A DNA stretch of 64,000 nt from Telluribacter roseus. GTDB lineage: Bacteria > Bacteroidota > Bacteroidia > Cytophagales > Spirosomataceae. The notes beneath the pieces were generated by a model that was not told the origin of the DNA, did not search any database, and saw nothing but the letters and a program-made list of their open reading frames with translations. Position 1 is the first letter of the stretch; every line of letters begins with the position of its first letter. Below are positions 7,434-16,725 of the stretch, piece by piece. The stretch covers positions 39,726 through 103,725 of the forward strand of contig NZ_JAFEUV020000018.1 in the NCBI RefSeq assembly GCF_017355915.2, given 5' to 3'. The position numbers were made by a program, and so were the translations under genes.

Positions 7434-9338
7434 CTATTTCTTCACCAGCACGATCTGGTTCTTGTCGGCTTTGGCCATTTTCTTACGGAAGTCTACCCAG
7501 GCGTTGTAGTTGGCGGCCGGGTACCTTCCCTTCCTCATCACCACCCGGCGCACGTAGGTAAGGGTACTGCCGGACTGCCGGACCAGCGACTCGTAACTCC
7601 CGAAGGCAGACTCGATACGGGTAGGCTCGGGCAGGTACTCCGGGGCGTAGCCCTCAGGAATCTCAAACTGAATACTGTCCACATCCGCGTAGTGAAGCGA
7701 CTGCTCAAACTCAAACTTACGGCTGGCATTAGGTACCGGCGCACTCCTGACTTGGTTGAGCTGGTTAGGGATCAGAAAGAGCCGGGTACCACTGCGGGTG
7801 CAGGCATTCCGGACGAAAAGGTTCAGGTTTTCCTCCACGATGGGCAGCCCCTTCCGGCTTTCCTTCAGCTCAAAGCTCCGGATCTCGACACTGGGCAGAC
7901 TTAGCGATTTCAGGATCCACTTCTTTTGATCTTCGGTACCCAGCGCGTGCATGACCGCGGCTCGCTCATCGTGCTGGAGGCCGGTGTAGAGGGTATTCAT
8001 GGTAACGGTAGCTTCTCCATTCTCGGCCAGCCTCACCAGGGCCTGGCGCTGCTGCAGGTTGTCAGTGGGCTGGTAGGTAGGTGTCCGTACGAGCTTCCCT
8101 CCTTCCTCGGTGATCAGCAGTACCTGCCGGTCTGAGGTAAAGCTACCCAGGTAGCCGAAGGGGTTGGTCTGGCTGGTACATTCGATCCAGAGGGTATCCC
8201 TGGCGGCAGGTACACACAGGATGACGTGGTTGAACTGAAACGACGGGAAATCAGCGCGTATCTCATCTTCATCCTCCCCGGCCCGTACCAGTGCCGGGTA
8301 CGACCGGATGCCCGCGGCCTGAAGCATAGCTCCCATGTAGGTAGTCAGGCCCTTGCAGTCGCCGTAGCCTTTGGCCGCTACCTCCTCCGCCCGCATGGAC
8401 TGCCACCCCCCGATCCCCAACTGGATACTCACGTAGCGCGTGTTGGCCTGCAGGTACTCGTAGATCTTCTGCGCTTTCTGAACGGGCGATGCCAGCGCCT
8501 TAGTCTGCTCCTGAATGGCAGTGACCAGTGCCGGAGGCAGCGCCTGCCGGTCCCGGTTCAGCTCCCGATAAAATGTACCTACGTCTTTCCAACTGGTAAG
8601 CTTTCCCTTGTACTGCTCCACCTCAAAGTCTGTTGGCCCCGTATAGACGATCGGCAGCGACAGCTCTACATTAGGCGCGTACGGTTCGGTCTCGAAGGGT
8701 CGGAGGTTAGCTACCTCCCAGCGGTATAGTTTACGGCCATCCTTATCCGACTGTACGGCCGGCTGGGGCATATGCTGCTCCCGGTAGCGGAGTGCCAGCC
8801 CGGCGGGCATGGACACCACAAACGAACTCCTCACCACGGAAGTACCTTCCAGCGTGTACGGGTACGCCTTCCAGGTCGGGTAAAACATCATATTGCGGGT
8901 AGTGTACTCATAGGAGTAGGCCACGGTATAGGGGTAATGCGTATGCTTCAGTACCGCCGCTTTGATGTAGCTGTCGTCAATGGTGTTACTGCCCGAGTTG
9001 GTACCGAAGCTCTCGATATCACTTCGCTTGAGTCGCTTTACCCGCTGCCCGCTGGCGTCGTAGAGCTGCGCTTCCATGTCCGTGATCCTGATGAACTTAC
9101 TGTAGGGTATAGCCAGTGTGGCGTACACTTCCCCCTTCTCGTCCAATACGGTAACCGCTCCATTGACCCGGGTTACGGCTTCTCCGGCACTTTTAACATG
9201 AAACTCGGTGTCCTGGTACCTTACCACCGCATGCGCATTAATCGTAAGAGCAGTGGGTATGGAGAAAGCCGAGTAATTCTGCGCCCGAGCGACCCATCCG
9301 GTAATAAGTACGAGGAGTATAAACAGGTAAAATCGCAT
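7434..9338 (-). CDS. DUF3857 / transglutaminase-like periplasmic protein
   Basis: The 634-residue protein has a signal peptide (first ~19 residues, ending in ARA), an N-terminal DUF3857 beta domain (about 30-230), and a transglutaminase-like domain at about 270-400. The catalytic triad is intact: Cys in YGDCKGLTTY, His in FQFNHVILC, acid in LWIECTS. A C-terminal beta domain follows. These proteins are widespread in Bacteroidota envelopes and are thought to be cysteine-protease-like or scaffold proteins; no substrate is known. It lies 24 bp after the related gene at 9363-11339 in the same direction, so the two form an operon. Confidence 0.9.
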   Translation of the reverse strand: MRFYLFILLVLITGWVARAQNYSAFSIPTALTINAHAVVRYQDTEFHVKSAGEAVTRVNGAVTVLDEKGEVYATLAIPYSKFIRITDMEAQLYDASGQRVKRLKRSDIESFGTNSGSNTIDDSYIKAAVLKHTHYPYTVAYSYEYTTRNMMFYPTWKAYPYTLEGTSVVRSSFVVSMPAGLALRYREQHMPQPAVQSDKDGRKLYRWEVANLRPFETEPYAPNVELSLPIVYTGPTDFEVEQYKGKLTSWKDVGTFYRELNRDRQALPPALVTAIQEQTKALASPVQKAQKIYEYLQANTRYVSIQLGIGGWQSMRAEEVAAKGYGDCKGLTTYMGAMLQAAGIRSYPALVRAGEDEDEIRADFPSFQFNHVILCVPAARDTLWIECTSQTNPFGYLGSFTSDRQVLLITEEGGKLVRTPTYQPTDNLQQRQALVRLAENGEATVTMNTLYTGLQHDERAAVMHALGTEDQKKWILKSLSLPSVEIRSFELKESRKGLPIVEENLNLFVRNACTRSGTRLFLIPNQLNQVRSAPVPNASRKFEFEQSLHYADVDSIQFEIPEGYAPEYLPEPTRIESAFGSYESLVRQSGSTLTYVRRVVMRKGRYPAANYNAWVDFRKKMAKADKNQIVLVKK

Positions 9339-9362
9339 AGCGAGGGGTTAAATAGATAAGTA

Positions 9363-11339
9363 TTAGTTGGCTTTCTTGAGCACGATCTGCTCGTTGTGCT
9401 TGGCGATGATCTGATCGTAGAACATCTTCAGCATGCTGTATTCATCGGCCCCAAAAACCGCCTTTCGCAGATGGATACGGCTGGTTACCGTCACCTGCTT
9501 GTCATTTACGCTAACGGCGTACAGGAAGCGTCCTTCGTTGTTGGGCAGATTGACGGCTACCGGCTTGGGTTGCTCCAGCACCTTGTACCCGGCCGGGAGC
9601 CGGTACGTAGCCACGAATACTTCTTCTTTGGGATAGGCGAAGTCTACCGGATAGGCGCGCGTTTCTGCTTTCAGCGCGTTTTCGGTGTGGGCTTCGGAGA
9701 GCATGGGCTTCAGGTACAGCATATCACCGGCCTGGGTCACGTAGTCGTGCATACTCAACTCGAAGGTCGCATCCATACTCAGGTTTACGGCCTCCTGGTT
9801 GATGATGGTAGTTTTGGAAATATCCCAGGAGGGCCTTCCTTCTTTGACAGTTGCCACAAACCTGGCTTCGCCCTCCGCCTTGTATTTTTTCCGGGCGTTC
9901 CAGCCGCTGTACCCTCCGTACGACCTCGTGAAGGTCCCGGTCAGTTCGCCGTCTTCTCCGATGGTCAGGTCTGCCTTTTCAAAATTCCGATCCAGCTCGG
10001 TAGGTTTGATGGCTACGAAGCGGGCATTCTTCGGGTGTAGCAGCCAGCCTACCTGGTTGAGACAGTAGTCGGGCAGCATACCTACTTTCAGGAATTCATC
10101 GGTACCATCCAGAAGTACATCCTTTCCGTTGAGGGAGAGGTGGGCCACCAGAGCATTAAACTTATTGATCATAGCATAACTGCTGTCAATGCGTCCGTGC
10201 TGCCGTGTACTCAGGATGAGGGGATGCGCATCATAGCCGATCTCCCGCAATAGGGCCGTCAGTAGCAGGTTAATATCACCAGAGTCTCCCTCCCTTTTTT
10301 CTAATGCTTTTTTGATACTCTCAGAGCTCCTATTTATTTCACCATTCCAACGTACACTGTTCTGAATGTACTTCATAGCTGCCTCTAGTTGAGCGGTGGT
10401 ATCGGAAGTCTGGGCTTTGATTCTAGTAGCTGCATCCTTAAGAAAGCCAGTACGCTCTAACTGGCCCCCGATGTACTCACTGCTTAGTAATGTATTATTC
10501 AGGTCCTTCCAACTCAATGAAATGTTCTTAATCAAACTACCTGGAACATCAACGCGAGCCAGAGCAAAATTGATCGTGGATATATAGTCGGAGTACGTAG
10601 TAATAAAAGGCTCATTACGGAACGCTGGCGCATCCTTCACGACAAAGCGGTAGCTGGTGGCCCTAGTGCCCAGATTTTCAAGATTGATATCTGCAGGTTT
10701 GCTTTCGTTAATATATAAGCCTAAGAAGCCCGACATAACCATGCGGTAATAGAGAGTCTGAGGTATAGTAATGCGATATTCGCTCCACTCCACCGGCCGT
10801 TCTCCTTGAAACTTCCAGCCTGCTGGACTATTTCTGATTACCCACGGAGTTAAATCCTCATAGGTATATTCGATGATTGACCCTTCTTTCACATTTGGTA
10901 GTGTAATTTTTCTTGAAGAGAACCCATCTGAAGACCTTTCATCGAAAATCATATCCTTAGTCAAACTTTCCTGTTTGACTACTCCATTTTCAAGGTTATA
11001 GGTATATCCCTTAATATTGGTTATGATCTCTGATTTGTTATTCCCTCCCCAGTAGTACTGTATGTGTACATTGGCTAGGTCAAAAGCCGACTTATTCAGA
11101 ATTTTGATCCGCTCGTGGTAGGTAGTCCGAATATAGAGTTCGTTGCCTATGATGGTAAAGTCGGTTTCGCCGTAGTCATACAGTACTACCGCATCGGCTG
11201 AGGAGTCTTTGGGGTATGCCTTCATCTTAAGCAGCTGAAGGTCCTCCGGTTTGATCTTACCGAATTCTACGGATTGTTTCTGGGCAAACGAAGTCACCGA
11301 CAGGAGGATTAGCCCCCAGTAAAGGATAAGGTTACGCAT
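9363..11339 (-). CDS. DUF3857 protein with degenerate transglutaminase domain
   Basis: This 658-residue protein has a signal peptide (ends in SFAQ) and the same layout as its downstream neighbour. However, the catalytic Cys position reads GDSGDINLLL and the His position reads KFNALVAH, so the transglutaminase triad is lost. A subgroup of Bacteroidota DUF3857 proteins has this Cys-less GNxxDINLLL form, so this is probably a structural or binding partner of the active paralogue and not recent decay. Bases about 10260-11060 are far more AT-rich (38% GC in one 60-base line I counted, 65% at 9541-9600), suggesting a mosaic gene. It is divergent from the porin at 12008. Confidence 0.88.
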   Translation of the reverse strand: MRNLILYWGLILLSVTSFAQKQSVEFGKIKPEDLQLLKMKAYPKDSSADAVVLYDYGETDFTIIGNELYIRTTYHERIKILNKSAFDLANVHIQYYWGGNNKSEIITNIKGYTYNLENGVVKQESLTKDMIFDERSSDGFSSRKITLPNVKEGSIIEYTYEDLTPWVIRNSPAGWKFQGERPVEWSEYRITIPQTLYYRMVMSGFLGLYINESKPADINLENLGTRATSYRFVVKDAPAFRNEPFITTYSDYISTINFALARVDVPGSLIKNISLSWKDLNNTLLSSEYIGGQLERTGFLKDAATRIKAQTSDTTAQLEAAMKYIQNSVRWNGEINRSSESIKKALEKREGDSGDINLLLTALLREIGYDAHPLILSTRQHGRIDSSYAMINKFNALVAHLSLNGKDVLLDGTDEFLKVGMLPDYCLNQVGWLLHPKNARFVAIKPTELDRNFEKADLTIGEDGELTGTFTRSYGGYSGWNARKKYKAEGEARFVATVKEGRPSWDISKTTIINQEAVNLSMDATFELSMHDYVTQAGDMLYLKPMLSEAHTENALKAETRAYPVDFAYPKEEVFVATYRLPAGYKVLEQPKPVAVNLPNNEGRFLYAVSVNDKQVTVTSRIHLRKAVFGADEYSMLKMFYDQIIAKHNEQIVLKKAN

Positions 11340-12007
11340 GTGCAGATAGAGAGTAGTTGTAATGAATCAGAGGTATGAGGTTACAATGTATTGTTCGGGA
11401 CATAGGGGTGATTCCCACCCTGTCAGCAGGCCGGGCTCAACCTACATTTGCCGCAATATATGTGCCATATCATCTCAGCAGTCGCATCTGATGTGGAGTT
11501 ATAAGGTACTTGGGAAGCCTTGTGTACCTACTAACGAAAGGGTATATACTCATGGGCTAAGAGCCCTTCTACAGACCAGTCGGATAAGTGAGTCCTGCAA
11601 CCTAATAGTAATGAGCCCCTACATGCAGGAGGTGTAGGTGGCGTAGAATAGTACCAGATAGCCTCCCTTCCGGTAGGTCACCCCATCCTGGTCACACCAA
11701 AGTACCACTACTTTTTCCTGTTTTTTTATCCAACGGTCATCTCTCCATATTGAATCTATAGTACCTCCCCCTTGCACACTGCTGGTATGGCATTTTAAAA
11801 ATAAATACAACGGCTGATGCTGCTGAACCCGCACAGGCAGTACCAGAAGCCGACTAGTGTACTTTCCTCTATCCAACCTGACAAAATCAATAGCTCAGAA
11901 GTAGTATTTTTTTACTACTTTCGTGGCTATTTTCAACCAGAATGTACTTAAAAATTGCATTCTGGCTTGTAAAACACAATTTGACACCCATATAAGAAAA
12001 GTTTCTG
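11340..12007. other. Long AT-rich divergent intergenic region
   Basis: These 668 bases separate the DUF3857 operon and the porin. Short open frames exist on both strands, but none has a recognisable protein, start context or codon pattern. A hairpin at 11399-11424 (GAC-AGGG-TG paired with CA-CCCT-GTC) would sit in the 5' leader of the minus-strand operon. TACTTTCG at 11916-11923 is a near match to the -7 box for the porin. I see no riboswitch or tRNA. Confidence 0.6.
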
Positions 12008-13246
12008 ATGAATGTAAAATGGCTTGCGGTAGCATGGCTACTCATTCCCCTATTAGGGTTTTCCCAAAGTGACTCCACCCTTACACAGCCACCTGCTACC
12101 CAGCTTCCCGCTCAGCCCGTACAGGCTGCTCCCAAAAAATGGTTTGAAAACATTCAGATCAGAGGGTACGCTCAGGTACGGTACAATGGCCTCTTCGAAA
12201 CCAACCCGGACCTAGGATGTGAGCAGTGCGACCGGTCGTGGGGCGGCAATGGGGGTTTCTTTATACGGCGTACCCGGGTTATCATCTACGGGCAGATCCA
12301 CAAGCGGGTGTACCTGTACATCCAGCCCGACTTTGCCAATAGTCCCTCCTCCGACCGGCTCCACTTTGCTCAATTAAGGGATATGTACTTTGATGTGGGA
12401 CTGGATGACGACAACGAATTCCGCTTCCGGATCGGTCAAAGCAAAATCCCCTACGGCTTTGAAAACATGCAGTCGAGCCAGAACCGGATACCGCTGGACC
12501 GGAACGATGCGCTTAACAGTGCCATAGCCAACGAGCGGGACCTGGGGGTCATGTTTTACTGGGCGCCGAAGCGCATCCGTGCCTTATTCAAAGAGCTGGT
12601 CGATTCAGGTCTCAAAGGGAGTGGTGACTACGGGGTGCTTGGCCTTGGTATCTACAATGGCCAGACAGCCAACACACCTGAGCTCAACAAGAACCGTCAC
12701 GTAGTGGCCCGACTCACCTATCCTTTTACGGTAGGAAACCAAATCATTGAAACGGGGATTCAGGGATATACCGGCAAGTATGTAATGCCCAGGGCGAATT
12801 TGAGCCAGGGGGTAAAGTTTGTAGAAGATCTCAATTATATTGATCAACGGGTAGCGGCTACCTTTGTCCTGTATCCAAAGCCCTTTGGTATCCAGACCGA
12901 ATACAACATAGGTCGAGGGCCGGAATTCAACAAAGCAACGGAGACCATTGAGGTACAGAAACTGACGGGCGGGTACGTGCTATTCAACTACAAAACCGCA
13001 ATTAAAGACCAGCTCCTGTACCCATTCATTAGGGCTCAGTACTACGACGGCGGTAAGAAGCACGAACGGGATGCCCGCAGCTACCTGGTACGGGAACTGG
13101 AAATCGGCGTGGAGTGGCAACCCTTTAAGAATTTTGAGCTGGTACCTATGTACACCATTTCCAGCCGACGCTACGAAGATTTTCAGAAACAGAACAACTT
13201 TCAGACGGGTCGCCTTCTAAGACTACAGGCTCAGGTTAACTTTTAA
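12008..13246 (+). CDS. Porin O/P family outer-membrane protein
   Basis: The 412-residue protein has a signal peptide (cleavage after GFSQ), a short Pro/Gln-rich linker, then a beta-barrel domain. IQIRGYAQVRYN, FFIRRTRVIIYGQIHKRVYLY, FRFRIGQSKIPYGFENMQSS and an N-terminal ANERDLGVMF segment match phosphate-selective porin O/P proteins. The C-terminus ends in an aromatic residue (RLQAQVNF), as expected for BAM-dependent barrels. It would form an outer-membrane channel for anions such as phosphate or for other small solutes. No pst/pho genes are nearby, so phosphate specificity is not supported by context. Confidence 0.9.
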   Translation: MNVKWLAVAWLLIPLLGFSQSDSTLTQPPATQLPAQPVQAAPKKWFENIQIRGYAQVRYNGLFETNPDLGCEQCDRSWGGNGGFFIRRTRVIIYGQIHKRVYLYIQPDFANSPSSDRLHFAQLRDMYFDVGLDDDNEFRFRIGQSKIPYGFENMQSSQNRIPLDRNDALNSAIANERDLGVMFYWAPKRIRALFKELVDSGLKGSGDYGVLGLGIYNGQTANTPELNKNRHVVARLTYPFTVGNQIIETGIQGYTGKYVMPRANLSQGVKFVEDLNYIDQRVAATFVLYPKPFGIQTEYNIGRGPEFNKATETIEVQKLTGGYVLFNYKTAIKDQLLYPFIRAQYYDGGKKHERDARSYLVRELEIGVEWQPFKNFELVPMYTISSRRYEDFQKQNNFQTGRLLRLQAQVNF

Positions 13247-13273
13247 AATTATAGAGAGTAATTCTTTTGTCAG

Positions 13274-13299
13274 GGCCTCCAGTCGTACGATTGGAGGCC
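13274..13299 (+). terminator. Intrinsic terminator after the porin gene
   Basis: GGCCTCCA pairs with TGGAGGCC, the stem continuing inward through TCG/CGA with one G-T wobble, followed by TTTTTCTTTTG. Confidence 0.9.
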
Positions 13300-13437
13300 T
13301 TTTTCTTTTGTTAACACTCCACCATTACATCGAACACCGGTTCACAAAAATGACCAGTTTTTACCACCAGACTACACGCTAACCTGCTGAAATTTACATA
13401 ACAATCAATTTTTCATTAACTTCAAAATGAAATAGTT

Positions 13438-13992
13438 ATGGAGCGCAGAACATTTATTCAGAGAAGTCTGGTGGCGGCCCCTCTGGTTGGACTGACATCA
13501 GTTGTTGAGGGAATTGACACCAAACCGGCTACCAAGAGCTTCACGGTCAAGACGGGAGAAGATCGCTTTAACGAACCCATCAAGTACCGGGGCATTAATC
13601 CCAATCTGGTGAAGATATCAGCCAAAGATACCGGTGGAATTTATTCGATATTTGAATACGAAGGCGTGGCTAAAATGGGTCCTGATCTGCATGTACATTT
13701 CAAACAGGACGAAACCTTTTATGTACTGGACGGGGAGTTCTTGTTTCAGGTAGGTGACCAGCGCCAGACGCTTGTCGCAGGAGATACTATATTTCTGCCA
13801 CGCAATGTACCTCATACCTGGCTGCAGCTGTCAGACCGGGGCAAGCTGATGTACCTGCTCCAGCCGGCCGGTAAGATGGAGGAGTTCTTTAAGAAAATGA
13901 ATGCTCTGGAAGGTATACCTACCGCCGAAGTGGTCCAGAAAATACATCTGGCTCATGACCTGAAAGTAGTAGGTCCGCCTTTGACCGTGTAA
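13438..13992 (+). CDS. Cupin-domain protein with Tat-like leader
   Basis: The 184-residue protein begins MERRTFIQRSLVAAPLVGL, a twin-arginine-like signal, so it may be exported folded. The cupin core is at about residues 75-150. Metal-ligand motif 1 is HVHFKQDETFYVLDGEF (two His and one Glu) and motif 2 is FLPRNVPHTWLQ (His). Single-domain cupins of this type include quercetinase-like dioxygenases and sugar-binding proteins; sequence alone does not choose between them. The adjacent AraC regulator starts 37 bp downstream and may control or be co-transcribed with it. Confidence 0.87.
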   Translation: MERRTFIQRSLVAAPLVGLTSVVEGIDTKPATKSFTVKTGEDRFNEPIKYRGINPNLVKISAKDTGGIYSIFEYEGVAKMGPDLHVHFKQDETFYVLDGEFLFQVGDQRQTLVAGDTIFLPRNVPHTWLQLSDRGKLMYLLQPAGKMEEFFKKMNALEGIPTAEVVQKIHLAHDLKVVGPPLTV

Positions 13993-14028
13993 AGATGTAA
14001 CGTTCCAACAGCCTAAACACAAACGTAC

Positions 14029-14862
14029 ATGATCGTCTTTGACTACAGACTGCCCAGCCCCGGTTTGAGAGAGTACGTCAGGCTGTTTCAGATCGTTGGT
14101 TTTGAGTTTGCAGCATCAGAAACGGCTCCCTGGAAGCCCTACTGGCCGCGACCGGAGAACTGCCTGTCATTTTACCCGAGAAAAACGGAAATCATAGAAT
14201 TTGCCGACGGCCATCAGGAAGAACGCAGGCACCGCGCCTCCGTCATGGGGCAGCCCTGCGTTATCACCAATCGACAGCCGAGTAATAACTTTATGATGTT
14301 CCAGATCGTCTTTCAGCCGGGAGCACTGTTCCGGCTGACGGGCGTACCCGCCAATCTTCTTACGAATCAGTTCTTTGACGCCGAGGCTATTTTCTCTTCC
14401 GAAATCAATCTGGTCAATGAACGACTGAGCAGTACCGGCAACTACCTCGAAATGGTGGAGATCGTGGAGCAATTTCTGTGGTATCTGATCCGGAAGGAAA
14501 AGTACGATGTCAGACCGGTAGATAAGGTGGGGATGTACCTGATATCAAGTCCAAAACCGGTATCAATGGACTGGCTGGCCCGGCAGGCCTGCCTCAGCCG
14601 GAAGCAGTTTTACCGAAAGTTTGTCGAGCGTATGGGCGTAAGTCCAAAATTCTACTCCCGAATCGTACAGTTTGATAATGCAGTAAAGATGAAAAACGCT
14701 CACCCTGAGAAAGACTGGCTGAGCATAGCCCTGGACCTGGGGTACTATGACTACCAGCACCTAGTGCGGGACTTCCGGGAGTTTACCCACCTGACTCCCT
14801 CGGCCTTCTACCAGCAGGACAGCAAAGCTCCCGAACGGAAGTACGGGTTTAAGGAGGTATAG
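14029..14862 (+). CDS. AraC-family transcriptional regulator
   Basis: This 277-residue protein has an N-terminal DUF6597-like sensor region (about 1-150; PSPGLREYVRLFQ, FQPGALFRLTGVPANLLTNQ) and a C-terminal AraC DNA-binding domain with two helix-turn-helices (about 175-265). The first is MDWLARQACLSRKQFYRKF; the second is WLSIALDLGYYDYQHLVRDF, followed by THLTPSAF. It is a cytoplasmic activator or repressor with unknown ligand. It follows the cupin gene closely with no terminator between, and is followed by its own terminator, suggesting a two-gene operon. Confidence 0.92.
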   Translation: MIVFDYRLPSPGLREYVRLFQIVGFEFAASETAPWKPYWPRPENCLSFYPRKTEIIEFADGHQEERRHRASVMGQPCVITNRQPSNNFMMFQIVFQPGALFRLTGVPANLLTNQFFDAEAIFSSEINLVNERLSSTGNYLEMVEIVEQFLWYLIRKEKYDVRPVDKVGMYLISSPKPVSMDWLARQACLSRKQFYRKFVERMGVSPKFYSRIVQFDNAVKMKNAHPEKDWLSIALDLGYYDYQHLVRDFREFTHLTPSAFYQQDSKAPERKYGFKEV

Positions 14863-14879
14863 TACTTCACTACCTTCCG

Positions 14880-14906
14880 GGCCTCCCATTGTGATGAGGG
14901 GAGGCC
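14880..14906 (+). terminator. Intrinsic terminator after the AraC gene
   Basis: An 8-bp GC-rich stem GGCCTCCC/GGGAGGCC with an 11-base loop is followed by TTTTTG. Confidence 0.88.
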
Positions 14907-14982
14907 TTTTTGTGCAGGTCTAGTTAGTATAAAAAGGGCGTACTGACATTTTAAGGGTAGTCTTTTTCTACTTTGTCTGACC

Positions 14983-16689
14983 ATGTACTCTAACTCCTTC
15001 CTCCCCATCCGCCTGCTAGCGGCTCTTTTGCTACTTCTGCTTGCCCACGTCAGCCGGGCCCAAAGCACCGCTACCGGTCCTGTTCCCATTCGGGTTGACC
15101 TGACCAAAGAACTGGGCGAGGCAAAACCGATTTGGGCGTGGTTTGGCTACGACGAGCCCAACTATACCTACATGAAGGATGGGAAGAAGCTGCTCACCGA
15201 AATCTCTCAGCTTAGCAAGGTGCCGGTATTTGTGAGGACACACGGCCTGCTGGTAACCGGCGACGGAGAAGCTGCCCTCAAGTGGGGCTCCACCAACGCC
15301 TACACCGAAGATGCCAACGGAAAGCCCATCTACAACTGGACCATCGTTGACAAGATTTTTGACACCTACATAGAGCGGGGTATGAAGCCCATGGCGCAGA
15401 TTGGCTTTATGCCCGAGGCCCTGTCAACTAATCCCCAGCCCTACCGGCACTACTGGAAGCCCGGCGACAACTACAACGATATCTATACCGGCTGGGCGTA
15501 CCCACCCAAAGACTACGCGAAATTTGCGGAACTGGTGTACCAGTGGGTCAGGCATTCGGTAGAGCGGTACGGGAAGCAGGAGGTAGAGTCGTGGTACTGG
15601 GAGCTCTGGAACGAGCCGAACATAGGGTACTGGAAAGGCACCACCGAAGAGTACATCAAGCTGTACGATTATACGGCCGACGCCGTCAAGCGTGCCCTGC
15701 CTACGGCCAAGATCGGTGGCCCCGAGGTGACGGGACCTAACTGGGATGTATCAGCGAAGTTTATGAAAGCCTTTCTGGACCATGTTGTAAGCGGAAAGAA
15801 CTACGTGACCGGCAAAACCGGATCTCCCCTGGACTTCATCACCTTCCACGCCAAGGGCTCACCCAAGGTAGTAGACGGCATCGTACAGATGAACATGGGT
15901 ACCCAGCTCAGGGATATTGACAAGGGCTTTGAAATTGTAGCCTCCTACCCTAACCTGAAAAAACTACCTATCATCATCGGGGAGTCGGACCCGGAAGGCT
16001 GTGCGGCCTGCTCCGAAGACCTTCATCCGCAGAACGCCTACCGCAACGGTACCATGTACTCCAGCTACACGGCCGCTTCTTTTGCCCGCAAGCACGAACT
16101 GGCCGATGCCCGGGGGGTCAATCTGCTGGGAGCGGTTACCTGGGGCTTCGAATTTGAAAATCAGCCTTGGTTCAGGGGATTCCGGGACCTGGCTACCAAT
16201 GGGGTAGATAAGCCCGTGCTCAACGTGTTCAGGATGTTCGGGATGATGTCCGGCAAACGGGTGCAGGTACAGCAGGACCTGGCCTACAATGCCCAAAAGC
16301 TGAAAGCTGAAAGCGTACGCGGAGAAGCCGATATTAATGCCTACGCGACCAAAGGGGCTCAGGAAGCCGCCGTGATGGTATGGCACTACCACGACGACAA
16401 CAAGCTCGAGCCAGGCGCTCCGGTTTCGGTTCAGCTCAAAGGCGTACCCGCCCGACGGGTACTGGTGCATCACTACCGCATTGATCAGCAGCATAGCAAC
16501 TCCTACGAAGTCTGGAAAAGCATGGGTTCTCCCCAGAACCCCACGGCCGAACAGATAGCCACCCTGGAAAAAGCAGGCCAACTTCAGGCTTATACTTCCC
16601 CAACCTGGATGGATGCTAAAAACGGTTTATTACAATTGGATTTTTCGCTGCCCCGCCAGGGCGTATCGCTGATCAAGGTTTCGTGGTAA
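14983..16689 (+). CDS. GH39-family glycoside hydrolase (beta-xylosidase-like)
   Basis: The 568-residue protein has a signal peptide (cleavage after SRAQ) and a TIM-barrel typical of GH39. The acid/base glutamate is E211 in ELWNEPN. A second conserved glutamate, E334 in IIIGESDPEG, sits where the nucleophile is expected. The C-terminal beta-domain (VSVQLKGVPARRVLVHHYRID) agrees with GH39 xylosidases and iduronidases. It would release beta-linked xylose or related sugars in the periplasm. No transporter or regulator is directly linked; it is convergent with the M56 gene. Confidence 0.85.
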   Translation: MYSNSFLPIRLLAALLLLLLAHVSRAQSTATGPVPIRVDLTKELGEAKPIWAWFGYDEPNYTYMKDGKKLLTEISQLSKVPVFVRTHGLLVTGDGEAALKWGSTNAYTEDANGKPIYNWTIVDKIFDTYIERGMKPMAQIGFMPEALSTNPQPYRHYWKPGDNYNDIYTGWAYPPKDYAKFAELVYQWVRHSVERYGKQEVESWYWELWNEPNIGYWKGTTEEYIKLYDYTADAVKRALPTAKIGGPEVTGPNWDVSAKFMKAFLDHVVSGKNYVTGKTGSPLDFITFHAKGSPKVVDGIVQMNMGTQLRDIDKGFEIVASYPNLKKLPIIIGESDPEGCAACSEDLHPQNAYRNGTMYSSYTAASFARKHELADARGVNLLGAVTWGFEFENQPWFRGFRDLATNGVDKPVLNVFRMFGMMSGKRVQVQQDLAYNAQKLKAESVRGEADINAYATKGAQEAAVMVWHYHDDNKLEPGAPVSVQLKGVPARRVLVHHYRIDQQHSNSYEVWKSMGSPQNPTAEQIATLEKAGQLQAYTSPTWMDAKNGLLQLDFSLPRQGVSLIKVSW

Positions 16690-16725
16690 TTCTATCAGAA
16701 AATGGAGTAGCTCATATCTACCTTA

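Noticed and set aside
11399..11424. Cobalamin riboswitch-like GGGAATCAC segment
   Set aside because: Only a short resemblance; the expected paired elements and spacing are missing.
11362..11876. Two short frames in the 668-bp divergent region
   Set aside because: No recognisable sequence, no start context, and overlapping on opposite strands in AT-rich DNA.
13438..14862. Cupin plus AraC as a toxin or defence module
   Set aside because: Both are ordinary metabolic-type proteins with no defence hallmark.
14983..16689. GH39 gene as part of a SusCD polysaccharide locus
   Set aside because: No SusC or SusD homologue is present anywhere in the window.
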